DNA from: Astropecten irregularis
Taxonomy: Eukaryota > Echinodermata > Asteroidea > Paxillosida > Astropectinidae
Assembly: GCA_963971285.1 (NCBI GenBank)
Contig: OZ020244.1
Span: 26,598,001 to 26,662,000, forward strand
DNA: 64,000 bases
Reading direction: 5' to 3'
The notes under the pieces were generated by a model. It did not search any database. It saw only the letters and a program-made list of their open reading frames with translations, and was not told where the DNA came from. The position numbers and the translations under genes were made by a program. Shown here piece after piece: positions 22,331-34,100 of the stretch. Positions within the stretch are counted from its first letter, which is position 1. Every line of letters begins with the position of its first letter.

Positions 22331-24182
22331 GTCAATGAAATATTGTGAATAGCACACGAACTGAATCAATATCATAATGGTCTCCCACAGTAATTAGACA
22401 TGAGGGCCGTTTTAGCAATAATGGAATTGTGACTACTTATTTTGCTTTAATAGGTATTAATCGTAATCGTTCATTCTATTTTGTTATCGTGGACATTGAG
22501 AACTGTCATTCCGAGGACGACAAGTCTTCGTCATTGAAGGAAGCTTTAACCGGATCATTGTTGTGAAATTGTAAATAAGTGAACATATTCTTCGGCAGGA
22601 TCCAAGAAATATTTTAACTGATCTCAGCGCAAGAGTCAATAAAGTGAAAATTGACATGGCTGTTTGAAATTGAGGCCATCTGGATAATAACTCATAATAA
22701 CCGGCGTACCTTTGTTGGTGTCCCATCAGAATCAGACACGTTAGCCCATGATTGACCGTCATTGCTGTAATAAACTTCGTACTCCAACACCCACGCACCA
22801 GAGGTGGCACTGCCTTGAGTGATGAGGCCAGTGATGGACACCGCAGCGTCGAAGCTGACTTGTATCCATAGATCAGAGTAGTGGTATTCAATCCAGGCGT
22901 CAGGACCTGTGCCACCATGGAGAAAAATAATTATCATAAAAAAGGAAGACTAATTCTTTCTTAGCTTTGTTTAATAAAATCTCAATCCGATTAGTCGTGT
23001 ATTATGTATTTCAAAACAACTTACCCTGATCACTATCGAGCCGTGCATTATAAGGATAACCTTCACCATTGTTCGATAAAGCTGTGATGCTGCTATCCTG
23101 AATGCGCCATCCTTCATACCAAGAGGCCCAGCTTCAGAATAAACAGGTGAATGGTACAATAAAAAAAAACTTGAGCATTAACCAATAATGATGTGGTGTT
23201 TACATGAAGATAGATTCCCAGCACCGTTCTTTCATTTTCATGGAAGACGTTCCAGACATAGCGACCTGGTTTAAACAAATTCACGTCGCTGAAGTTTGCA
23301 GCAAAATTGGCTATGTTCATAAATGAATTACAAAATAATGTTACATGCAGTCTTATATCTGAAGAACATTCACGGATGCCTTATTGTGTCATTGCTTGCA
23401 AGGGACCCGATCAAACGAAGACATGAGAATGTGCGGATGAAAGTGATTACAATTAAGTTATCTTGACTAATCTTCATAATGACCGAACCAATATTGTCCG
23501 ACACTGTCCCAACCATCCGTCGAGTCTTATCATAGATTGTGCGAGTTCGGGTTCGAATCTCGGGGAGGTATTTTCATTATTAACAAGTTATCCCAAAATA
23601 ATATATACTTAGAATTTAAACCTTCATTACCCTGTTTACAGCGGGGACATTGTTTGCTCAGGATTCGAGCAGCTGCTTTCATCCAGTGTTCCCCGGATGC
23701 CGGCTCAGGAGGAGGGCCAAAGTAACGCGTCATCTGACGGCTCTCAACACCACCCAAATAAGCTGAGGAGTAAGACACATAATGAATTAATCATTTCCTA
23801 CTAAATGAATGATCAATTAATAGGTAATTAGGATCTTAAAGTTAAAATTATGCTACACGGAAATACCCTATTCCCAAGTCAGCGTCCATGTTCGTTTAAA
23901 AAGACATGGCGTAGGCCTACGTTGTCGAATCAGAATAATTATATGGATTGTGTGTGTTGAAAGACAGTTCTACATATAAATTATAGTTTTTCTGTTGTGG
24001 GTTTGTATAGCACCACCTAGCAATCTAGTGCAGAGGACATGTTTTCCTTTTGACAAAAACGTTACATTTTCAGGGCTGCATTTCGTTTTTATTCGGTGGG
24101 ATTGAAACTCGGAAGTGATCAGTGACTTACCAAGGATGGTTGCCAGAACTGTCACTAAGGCCAAGGGGAGAAAAATCTCCAT
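22182..24182 (-). pseudogene. Discoidin-domain secreted protein, copy B (damaged)
   Basis: Minus-strand pieces: signal exon 24131-24214 with ATG at 24182 (MEIFLPLALVTVLATILG); second exon ~23622-23762 (GPPPEP, then GEHWMKAAAR); discoidin start ~23025-23149; core 22710-22906 (WIQVSFDAAVSITGLITQGS, EYEVYYSNDGQSW); last exon 22182-22328, ending in GLRFELIGCY and TAA. The core and last exon are in good frame. The domain-start exon is damaged: relative to C it lacks one base near 23107 (after MKD), the first conserved Cys codon is TAT, and the expected acceptor CAG is gone. The donor of exon 2 is also poor (GTTTAA). A downstream AG could give a different open frame, but it would abolish the discoidin fold. 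Hence probably a pseudogene or one in early decay. Its 5' UTR exon lies about 3 kb upstream (27246-27440). Confidence 0.8.
23193..23325 (-). other. Conserved block of unclear role in copy B
   Basis: A minus-strand frame reads ANFAANFSDVNLFKPGRYVW and on to ERTVLGIYL. A diverged homologue exists at the same place in copy A (4915-4995 plus 5986-6040, split by the 982-bp element), and I find none in copy C. It could be an extra exon: an AG lies before CCAATTTTGC, a possible donor is ACCAG|GT, and that length keeps phase. It could equally be conserved intron sequence. Confidence 0.4.
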
Positions 24183-24375
24183 GATTCCTGTCAATTGTCT
24201 TCACTTTCTTGCCTCTGCAATAAATATTTAGAGTATTTCAATGTTTAGAGTTAGGAGGACCTGATGCCTAGATCCTAGCAGTGTCTTTCTCAACCTATCT
24301 CCCATCTATATCCATTCTCCCTATCACCCCTCTCCTTTCCTTACCCATCATCACTCCCCACCTACAACCCCACTT

Positions 24376-24640
24376 CAGGCTCGGTTCTAGAGCCAATCTT
24401 TTGGGCGGGGCTAGAAGAGCCAAACAATTTTGCAGGGTGGGCTAGAAGACCAACATTTTTGGGGGGCTAGACCCTTCGCACGTGACGAAATCTTCTAACA
24501 TCCACTTCTGATGTCTTGTTAGGTGTGGAAAAGCAACCTATAGCCCTACACAGCGCGTTTTTTCAAGTAATTGACGCTTTTTTTTTTCTTTTCTTTTTTT
24601 TTGGGGGGGGGGGGACTACGGGGCTGTAGAACCGCGCCTG
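24376..24640. mobile_element. hAT MITE, G-rich CAGGCGCGGTTCTA family
   Basis: 265 bp. Starts CAGGCTCGGTTCTAGAG and ends TGTAGAACCGCGCCTG, which form inverted termini. The target duplication is CCCCACTT (24368-24375) and CCCCACCT (24641-24648), 7 of 8. The interior is rich in GGGGGCTAGA motifs and has a long T run next to a G run. It lies in the enlarged 5' UTR intron of copy B. Confidence 0.85.
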
Positions 24641-24675
24641 CCCCACCTTCTTCAAGAACTCTATTATTGAAGGCT

Positions 24676-24974
24676 CTTAGACCTAGGTTATACGCCGTGC
24701 TACTGCCGTGTCGAACTCAAATAAATTTACATACTCAAGTTTGGCACGGCAATAGCACGGCGTTTAGCATGAAATTGGCTTGGCCAATTGAGTTCGGCAC
24801 GGCAAGATCTTTGGCCCGACGGGCCGCGCTATTGGTTTTCGGAATGGCAGTGGCATGAGAATTATGATTAGGTTCGGCGTTTTGCACAACTGCTTCTCTA
24901 CTACCGTGCTATTGGTGCCCTCATTTGTTTTAAGCTCGACACGGCAGTAGCACGGCGTATAGTCTTGGTCTTAA
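24676..24974. mobile_element. MITE with TACGCCGTGCTACTGCCGTG arms
   Basis: Inverted arms of about 45 bp. The left arm is TTAGACCTAGGTTATACGCC followed by GTGCTACTGCCGTGTCGA. The right arm is the reverse complement, ending GGCGTATAGTCTTGGTCTTAA. Two further CACGGC/GCCGTG blocks lie inside. No coding capacity. Confidence 0.8.
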
Positions 24975-26869
24975 CAATTATTGTAATAGAGAAACACACT
25001 TAACGGTTTATAGTGAGCGTTTTAAACTTGTGCACTTTATTTTCGCTGAAGAAAAATTCACAAGCATCCCTAATATGTGCCCGTTTATTTTCCCTAACAC
25101 ATCTCTTCAAACACTGGTCACATAAAAATGGTCTTCAATTGTCGCCGATGATGATGACAAACATGTTGGTTTCAAGTTCATGTTAACTGACATCTGATTC
25201 CATTTTGCACGTTTGAAATCAATAAAAATGATTATGATTACGTGATTGTTTTTTTATGTGACATTTCTTACCTGTTTTTTTGTGACTGCTTTATCCAGTT
25301 GAGTTAATTATATGATTACACGCCATACATTATTTCCTTTTGTTTTGATTACATGGCTCTGAGATAGATTAAAGTGTATAAAGTGTAGGCCTTGAAATAC
25401 AATTATGACAAATTATGACACAACTTGGGTCTATTCGTAAATGAATTGTATGCCCATTAGTTGGTTAATTTTATCTTATCAATTATTTCGCAGCTGTTTC
25501 AAGATCGATATGAAACCGTCAAAGTCAAAGGAACACGCCGACGTCAACGTTATAAACAAGTATAAAACACTTTATTTGTACAACACTTTATGAATGTTTT
25601 CGTGAAAAAAAAACATATGTCGTGTTATTAAGGTAAATTGACAGGGAAACAAAATCAAGTCAAGGTGAGCGTTTACGCATTTTCTGCGTCAGCAACATGT
25701 TAGGAAGATATGACAAAACGAGGTGGTCGTAACTGTGAAAAAATACTTTTGCAGCTGCCATATGAGAACTCCAGGAACGCGATATACATTTTAGCCTTAC
25801 GATGGAAAAGTCATCGGAAGAACTTACACAATAACCGAATTAGGCAAATCCAAATCACTGCCCAAGAAACAAAAACGGCCAAAAATCCCATGAAACCTAA
25901 AACATAACATAATGTTTTCATATCCAAATGAATTAAATCGTTCAAGAAGTAAAAACAACTTTTCCCCAAAAAATATTGATTTCAGGGAGCGTAATCATAA
26001 TAAATTCTTTCATTTTCATTTTATTTCCATTCTTTTTCTAATCATGTTCACCCTGTATTTTGGGGTACGGTATTGTTTTTCTTTTTGTCCGAAATTAATG
26101 CGGAAAATTAGTTTGTGCCTAGAAAAAGTGAGCGGTCTTAACACATGTAGTATACAGTTCATTCAAAAGCCCAACATTATTGAAACACTGGTCATGGTAT
26201 GGCATAAGATGAAAATTTAATCAATTGTCTTAATGTTCACCTGTATCAAGCATTTTTTGGCTGCATTTAACTAGTCCATGTAGAGTTGTGGATATTAATG
26301 ATTATGGTGGAGAAATACATAATATAGGCTTGCCCCTTTTCACCGAAGTGTATAAGCACTGATACTCAGCACTTGTTGAGCGCACATGTAGCGTTGAATT
26401 CAGATTATTCTGTCGTTGTGAGTAAATTTTTTCAAGTGCCTCCTCCACTCAGCCCCCACTGGACGAAGGTGCCCCCTGGGTGGCCCCACTTAAAATTTCA
26501 AATGACTGTGCTGCGTCAAAATTTTACAACAGTTACACCACAGTAAATATCGCACAAATATCATCAACACATCAATAAAAAAAAACCTGTGAACGAGGTC
26601 TATTGAATTGATTAAATTGTCTTTTGAATCTATGAAGGAAGATTAACTGATTGGACATTAACATATCCCCATGGCAACGGTAAACACACCCTGGGACTCT
26701 ACTACCCTCCACAGTAATTTGTCCATATACTAAATACCCTCCAATTATTCTGCTTTATATCAGATTTCGTTCAATGAGTTACATCCGTCTATAGAATTAA
26801 CCTACAGTATATGGTTTGTCGTTTGAATTTGAATTCTCTCAATTTTTTTGTATTGTTTGTGCTTTTTAA

Positions 26870-27199
26870 AGGTAGTATCATACTTTGGTATGAAACCAAA
26901 ACAGAAATATTCACAGATTTACGTATAACTTACAGGAATATGGTGATGGTAGAAACACACCGTTAAAATTTGTCCGGCCGAAATGGTGTATTTATCAAGA
27001 AATTAGTAATACAACGACCGAAAATCTTTTCGATCTTTTAAAAGATCAAAAATAAAAGAGAAAAGACTTTTCTCAAAAAGTGGGCACCGTATGGGACTGA
27101 AATTTTCACAGATGACTGTTACTGTATGACTATCTATCTCGATATGTTTGCCCATGAATCTGAATTTCTTTTACGAAAACTAAAGTATGATATTGCCTT
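26870..27199 (-). mobile_element. TTAA-type MITE (330 bp)
   Basis: Exact TTAA on both sides (26866-26869 and 27200-27203). Left terminus AGGTAGTATCATACTTTGGT, right terminus AAAGTATGATATTGCCT. It sits at the distal edge of the extra DNA in the 5' UTR intron of copy B. The stretch 24975-26865 shows no gene or named repeat, only AT-rich sequence. Confidence 0.85.
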
Positions 27200-27245
27200 T
27201 TAATGAATGAATGGCAAAAGGGGAACATATTATATTTGGTCTTAC

Positions 27246-27440
27246 CTTTTATCCTTGTGCTCTGCGTGAAATAGTCAAATGCGACGATAAGCAGACGATC
27301 CGAATCCACCTTCACCCGTGGAGCGACTGCAGATGAAATGACGACTACACAGAGCTGGTCAGGCACTGCCTGGTATACACACTGCTGTGCATGAGCTTCC
27401 TTCCTATCGAAGACGTAAGTGGTTTCCATGGAAACAATTT
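27246..27440 (-). other. Probable 5' UTR exon of copy B
   Basis: Diverged match to 34777-34960, upstream of copy C. Shared blocks on plus are CTTACCTTTTA (the GTAAG donor on minus) and GACTGCAGATGAAATGAC. The exon ends at 27246 with the donor AAAAG|GTAAG. Its likely partner is the acceptor at 24215, just before GAGGCAAGAAAGTGAAG, leading to the ATG at 24182. Its 5' limit is not defined. Confidence 0.55.
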
Positions 27441-27924
27441 CCAACCGTTTTATCTCCTCTCATCTACGGCGACTGGTTCTGACCTAATAACTGTACACAA
27501 ATAATAATTAAATTGAAGGCCACGACGGAGGTAGGCCTAATTACCTGTACAAGCTTCGCAGAAAAGATGACAAAGGAGCGGTAAACACAATGCATTCACG
27601 CAATATTAAAATTTCTTGATATTAAATATCAGGACGTCGTCAATATTTGAGGGCAATATCGATTGCACTGTGTTTCTACACGAAATATAATTACGGGTTT
27701 CATTCCCAAACAACTGATACCAGTATATAAAATTGAAATTTGATCAATTCCTTTCTTCTTGTTAATCATACCCCAGTTTTGTTCTTTCATTTAGGTAGAC
27801 GTCAATAAGTAAAACAAAAAAAGGTTCAGGAATTATGATGACATTTAAATTAGCAGGCCTGGCAGGTTGTTATTAATTGCATTAGTTTTTATAATCATCA
27901 AACTGACTGAATTTAAAGTAATTG

Positions 27925-28222
27925 AGAAGTGAACAAAGAAAAATTGACTGGAGCGGGATTCGAATCGGCGACCTCCTGAATACCGTACAGGCTCTCTACC
28001 AACTGAGCCATCCAGCCATACGTTGGTGGTGACCCCAATAGTCTTTGTTCGTTTGGCAGTCAGAAGCTATGAAACCAGGCACACACCGAATTTAACCGAT
28101 ACGCCCAGCAATGCTATAGCCATACGTTGGTGGTGACCCCAATAGTCTTTGTTCGTTTGGCAGTCAGAAGCTATGAAACCAGGCACACACCGAATTTAAC
28201 CGATACGCCCAGCAATGCTATA
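27925..28222 (-). mobile_element. tRNA-derived repeat with a 104-bp tandem duplication
   Basis: The minus strand carries a B-box (GATTCGAATCCCGCTCC) and A-box region at 27950-28015 and the conserved body beyond. Part of the body is exactly duplicated in tandem: 28015-28118 and 28119-28222 are identical. It faces a plus-strand copy that starts at about 28255. Confidence 0.8.
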
Positions 28223-28254
28223 GGGCTATATAGGGCTCAGTTCACTTTTTCACT

Positions 28255-28480
28255 TATACTCTTTGAGTGATCCCCCATGTACTGTTCTCAGGTTGCAGCA
28301 TTACTGCGAGTATCGATAAAAATGATCCCATGCATTCTAACTGCCAAACGAACAAAGATACATGTAGTTGACTATTGGTGTCACCACCAACGTAGGGCTG
28401 GATTGGCAGTAATGCATGTGGGCTACGGCAATAATTATAATTTGAAAAGACTACGGCTGGCTGATCGAACTCGATATTCG
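28255..28480 (+). mobile_element. tRNA-derived repeat, plus copy
   Basis: Starts TACTCTTTGAGTGATCCCCC, then GTACTGTTCTCAGGTTGCAG. The body continues to TTGACTATTGGTGTCACCAC and a degraded tRNA-like start (GGGCTGGATTGGCAGTAATG). The B-box is lost. Together with 27925-28222 it forms a head-to-head pair. The following 28500-29180 contains nothing I can identify. Confidence 0.65.
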
Positions 28481-29184
28481 ATCAGTATCCCGCCTCATTA
28501 ACATGCCATGAATACGATGGTCGGTCATTTAGTTGCTTTTTACAGCTGCTCGTTTTGAAAATTGGCTACCTCATGCATGCTTACAACTTGACAAGACCAC
28601 GGCTTCCTAAACCAGGAACAGATAATTCTTCCTTATTGGACTGTGGAGGAAGGAATCTTCCAGTTCAATGCTTGGACAAACAACCAAATTCCGGTCCCGC
28701 TATAATTATCGGTTGGTTGCACAATTAGTGCCCTTTGCCTATATTGAAACAGTCCAGCATTGCCGAGGCACACGTGGAATTCATTATAAGGTGAAATATT
28801 GACACGACCGTGGTTATGGGTAACAATATCAGCCACGGCTTGCTATACGCAAAGGACGTGGCGTTAATTACCCTGCTTCCGGTCCTGCTATATTGGCTGG
28901 GCCCACACGTTTGGAGTCGGTTCCCTAAATTAAAGCAACCCTGCTCTGTTCTTTATCAAATGCCGAGCAAAGTAGAAATTCGAACCGAAATAGAAACAGA
29001 ATGTTGCATAGCGAGACAGAGTTCAATATTGAGTGGAGGAAAAAACAAATATCTTTAGTTGAGTGTAGAGTGTACAATTTATAACACACGTGTTAAAATG
29101 CAAAACTGCATTTCAGTAAACTCAGTGTGATATGTTGAAAAGGACCCATTTTGTTTCGTATATTATGTACTGGTCATAAAGCCC

Positions 29185-31140
29185 GTACTCGCATGTACAG
29201 ACTTGCTTATGAAACCACACGGGTATAGGCTTTGTTGTAAGAATGCGAAACCATTTAAACAATCAATTCAGGAGTGGTATTGCTTGCATGACAATAATGT
29301 TGCGCCACAGCGGAATTTAAAAGGAACAGATTGAATAATGTTATTACATACAGCAAAAGGCAAACATATGACTGGATATTTCAGTTGGTAGAGCGCTAAT
29401 ACGGTATCCTGGGGATCCTAAGCTCCCTAAAGTTTCCTTCGTTATCTTACCAATGACTTGATTATACTACAAAAAAGTAACGCACCGAAATTCAGTGTTT
29501 AAAAATCAGATTGTTTATAATTCTTAGTAATTCAAACCGCCTGGGCCCAATTTCATGGAATCCGTTTCCATAAGCAAAGGTTCTTCGCTAACGGTAGCGG
29601 ACGTATTTTGGTTAGGGTTGGCGTATTTTAAGGAAGAGTTTCCTTTTTGGTAGCGGTAACCAAGGAATTTCTGCAGAATACGACTGCGCTTAAGCAGAAA
29701 ATGATCACGGCTACCCTAGAAATTCTTCGCTAACCGAAAGGTCTTGCTTACGGATTCCATGAAATAGATTTCACGCGTAGTAGTGCCCGTAAGCACAAAA
29801 ATAGGCCGTAACGGAAATTGGCCCTGTTCTTCACTAAACAGAAATGTAGCGACTGACATTCAAACCCATACCTATTGATTGAAATTGCTTGTATTCCATT
29901 GAATAAAGTAAATATAATAAATTCAAGTTAAGAATCGACAACTTCATTTAAATTTACACTGCATTTCACGTGCTGTTTTTCGTGACTTGAGCCAAACATT
30001 GTGATAAAACTCATTAAAATGTTATATTCGTGACCTTTTTTCATAGTATTTGAATTCAGTTTTGTAGTGAACCTCGGACAGCAAAACATTTAAAATAGCT
30101 AACTGTATGTAAAGATTCTCAAAACGCACAAGATTTCTAGCTCAGTTCAATTCATGTTTAATTATATTTCACGAAATTACATCACTTAAGTTATCAATTA
30201 ATTCAAATAAACTAACGTGAACATTTATATTTATTTCCTAGAAATTTCCCTAACCATTTATTGTTACTATTCTTAAGCATAACGCTCGCGATTTAATGCA
30301 AACTGCATATTGGGAATTTTGTATATGGTTGTCATACTAGTTTGTTTGGTCTAATTTTGGCTGGCATAATAATGTTTTGCTCATAAACAAGCACGATTTT
30401 ACTTCATTTTGTATACAGATTTTTTCATGAATATCGTAGATTAGAGAAAACCAACCAAGTCTGAGTAAGTCGCTGAGTCAAATTCTACTTATTAGTTGTT
30501 TGTTGCATTGGAATATCTTAACATTGAATATTGAATCCACGATAACAACCACGTTTACAATTATCATTATTATTATTAATTATCACCAATTATTAATATT
30601 TACAATCCAAATGTATAGCTGCAATAATCAATATTCGTCGTTGCAGCTTCAGTGAATTTCTAAATGGTCTCTAAAAATAAGTCATACTTCGCAGATTTCT
30701 TGCATATGACTTTAGACTACCACAATTCCTAACAATGCCACTATAAGAGGGCGCTGTTGGCAAACTTTCTGTCTTTTTACAGCCCGACGATGTACCGATT
30801 ATGTTGTGTTATGTTTCCACCTAAGTATTTCGATAGGTCTTAATATGAATAGCGTTTTAATATCGTTCATATTAAGACAAACCGTAAAATTAGTTTAAAA
30901 GGGTAATCATCTACAATCAACACCTTACATTATTTAATTAAAAATATCAACAATATTATCAGTCTGTTTAATAGCAAATAAGCAATCTCCATTTTGGGGT
31001 GGATTTCACCAAACTCATCGTAACTTACTATCAATCGTAGGCCATAATATGAAGCTTTGTGGCCCGTTGGATGGGTTATCCTTCGTAACTCGAGTTACAA
31101 TTGATACGGCTTCGTGAAATCGACCTCTGATCATTTTTAT
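29185..31140. repeat. Segmental duplication, 3' flank of copy C
   Basis: Counterpart of 20395-22181. It differs mainly by the MITE at 29543-29825 and scattered substitutions. A short plus-strand tRNA-like remnant (TCAGTTGGTAGAGCGCTAAT) at about 29372 matches the one at 20610. Confidence 0.75.
29543..29825. mobile_element. GGGCCCAATTTCATGGAA MITE
   Basis: 283 bp with inverted ends GGGCCCAATTTCATGGAATC and CCGTAACGGAAATTGGCCCT. The interior has TTCTTCGCTAACGGTAGCGG in both orientations. It is absent from the homologous place in the copy B flank (about 20840), so it arrived after the B/C duplication or was lost from B. A second copy lies at 62088-62392. Confidence 0.8.
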
Positions 31141-34100
31141 CTAATAGCAGCCAATCAGCTCAAGGCGCAAAGAGCAATAGCCACGCTCACAAACAATTGG
31201 TACTATGCCAATGAACCTGGTGTACAAGGTTGTCCTGAAAGTAACCTCCACGTGGCTTCCCGTACCGCTGTTACCATCAAACTGTTAATGAAAATGACAG
31301 TTTTGTTAAAACATGATATTGCACTTGGCAAGAAAGAGAGGCTATGACGAAAAGAAGTGATCTTAAGCGATATAATAATAGGATGGTTAATTTGTGGAGT
31401 CTGGAATAATAGAAAATCACACGGAAATGAAACAAAAACTATGCAAACCTTAGTTGGTGTCCCATCAGTATTAGTCACTGTAGCCCATAATTGACCGTCA
31501 TTGCTGTACTGTACTTCGTACTCCAAGATCCATGCATGTGAGTTGACACTGCCTTGAGTGATGAGGCCTGTGATGGACACCGCAGTATCGAAGCTGACTT
31601 GAATCCATGGATTAGGATCTTTGTAATCAGGACGCCAGGCGTCCGAGTATGGATCTGTATGTGTTATCACATAATGTTATATTATTATTAACCCCAGTCT
31701 ATTTATCTCACGTAATGTCCAATGATTTACAATCCAAAACTTAAAAGATAACTTAATAATTTAGTACAGTGTTCATCACGCTACTTACCTTTGTATCTAT
31801 TATTGAGCCGTGCTATAAACGGGTCGTTATTAACATTAAAAGATGAAGCTGTGATGCTGTTATCAGGAATGCGGCGATCCTCCATACCAAGAGGTCCTGG
31901 TTCAGCACAATCAGGGACACCTGTCAAGGTATCGATTGATACGAAAAACATATGAGTTTAACTGACTGAATTTTTAAGTCATTGAAAAGTGAACAAAGAA
32001 CAATTTACTAGAGCGGGATTCGAACCGCCGACCTTCTGAATACCGTACATGCGCCATAATCACAAGGGAAACTGACTGAATTTTAAAGTGGTTATTAGCG
32101 GTTATTTGATGATTATATTAATTAAAAAACCGTATCCTCTTTGACTGATCCCCCATATACCGTTTTCAGGTCGCAGCATTGCTGCGCGTATCCGGAAAAA
32201 TGAGCCTTGGGGTATGGCGGTGTGTGCCTGGTTTTATGGCTTCTGACTGCATAACGAACAAATATAATTGACTATTGGCGGCACCACCAACGTAGGGCTG
32301 GATGGCGCAGTTGGTAGAGAGCCTGTACGGTATTCAGGAGGTCGCCGGTTCGAATCCCGCTCCAGTCAATTTTTGTTTGTTCACTTTAAAATGTATTTTA
32401 TTTCTTCTTCAAATTAATGGTAGTATCAGACTCTGAGAAAATAATCCCTAGGCCTATTCGGTTATGGAATTGCTTCATTGATTGGTCACTGCGACGAAAT
32501 ACACAAAATTCCTTTGATTAATTCATTCCTACAGGTGGATGGAATAGTACATTCGTCTCCATCTTTCAAACTTTCCGGTCAACCTTACTTTCTATATGGC
32601 CTACTGCCACAATTGTTTGTTGCAAAACATTAACAGCCATGCCACTAATTATTATTACACGCGTTGTCATTTGTCTCGTCGATGTCGATTTAAGTGTTTT
32701 ATCTCTATGTTTGGGGACCTTAAAAATCTTCCCATTTTGCGAACTTGTCTTTTTCTAACAATAGTCCTGACCCGATAAGCGTATTGGAACGCATGATCGT
32801 CTTGATTTTAAATTCAAACTCACCTTGATTACCCTGTTTACGGCGGGGACATTGTTTGCTCAACATTCGTGCAGCTGCTTTCATCCAGTGCTCCCCTGGA
32901 GCTGCTGGCTCCGGAGGAGGGCCGAAGTGACGAGTCATCTGCTGGATCTCAACACCAATGAAACAGACTGAGGACAACGCACAAAAAATTCACCACTAAG
33001 AGGTAAATAGACCTAGAGAAGACACCACGGCAACCTGACTTAAAGTCAAAAGAAACAAATGCTCTGTTTCTAATAACATGTCTCCCCAAAAGTTGGGTGA
33101 AATTAATGTTAATGTGAACTTCTGCTTACGCCAGCATAAACATGTTAGCAAACGTGCATTTTGACCAGTGCCGCGGCAGCAGAATTACGAATGTATACAG
33201 GGTGTCCCTTAAACTGAATAAAACCGAGATTTGCCAATGTTTAATCCTATTTGAATTTCACTTTTGAATAATAAATTACACATGATTATCTGAAAAGGTT
33301 AGTTCATTAGCTTTCATATGATACATTCATAATATACATACTTTGCGCATGAGTGGGCAAAGACAATAATTATGAAGCAAGCCTATCAACAAGAAATTTG
33401 CACAACGATAATTTAAACTACATTTCCTTTCAAATGATGCCTGAGTCAGGATAAAATGAGCAAGGGATTGACTTTTTATGTTTTTGAAATCCTTCGTTTT
33501 TTCACACCTGAAATTCATGCAGATAACTGATATGGCCATCACTAACCCGGATTTATTCACTTAATCATGGAAAAGTACGCATAATTTTGCATCAACATAG
33601 CTTGGTCAGTGCTGGTTCCTTTTTTTCGATTGAGATGTTTTTAGCAGTAGAATATTTCCGCCATATTACCCAAAATGCTTTCATAATCTATCAAATCGAA
33701 ATTCAGGTATAATTGTGAAAAGTGTATCGTTTTGGTTGCGCTGCTATTTATTCTTTTGATTCACACATGCTTTATGTATGGATCTCATGAGTGGTATGTA
33801 ATGGAAGCAGGGGAACTAAGCTTTACAGATGTATCATTTGTTATTCAAGATTGAGATTAATGTGTGATTAATCATAACAAGTTAAATTAATCTCCGCATC
33901 CTTTCATGCGAAAAATCAGTCAGGTCTGAAAAACAAAGGACTTCAAAAACATTAAAATGCAATCCATATTTTAAGGCAGGATATTTCTGTCTTCCCTTGC
34001 TCATTTTTCCTGAGTGAGGCATCATTTGAAAATGTTGTTTCTAGAAATGTGATTGATTCTTTAAAATAAATTTATGGTTTCTGGTTTCTTGACCCAAAAA

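Noticed and set aside
22484-22918. 144-codon minus-strand frame over the copy B core exon
   Set aside because: It is an alternative frame of the discoidin exon and lacks the domain motifs. The homologous frame in C is the conserved one.
25700-26220. AT-rich open frames of 65-102 codons
   Set aside because: Composition is Lys/Asn/Phe-rich as expected for AT-rich intergenic DNA. There is no motif, homologue or splice support.
28510-29060. Possible retroelement or gene fragment
   Set aside because: Translations give short open stretches with no recognised motif and frequent stops in all frames.
32297-32370. Possible functional tRNA gene
   Set aside because: A- and B-boxes and the acceptor pairing look good, but the anticodon stem is imperfect, position 33 is not T, and the same module recurs with a conserved body in many copies.
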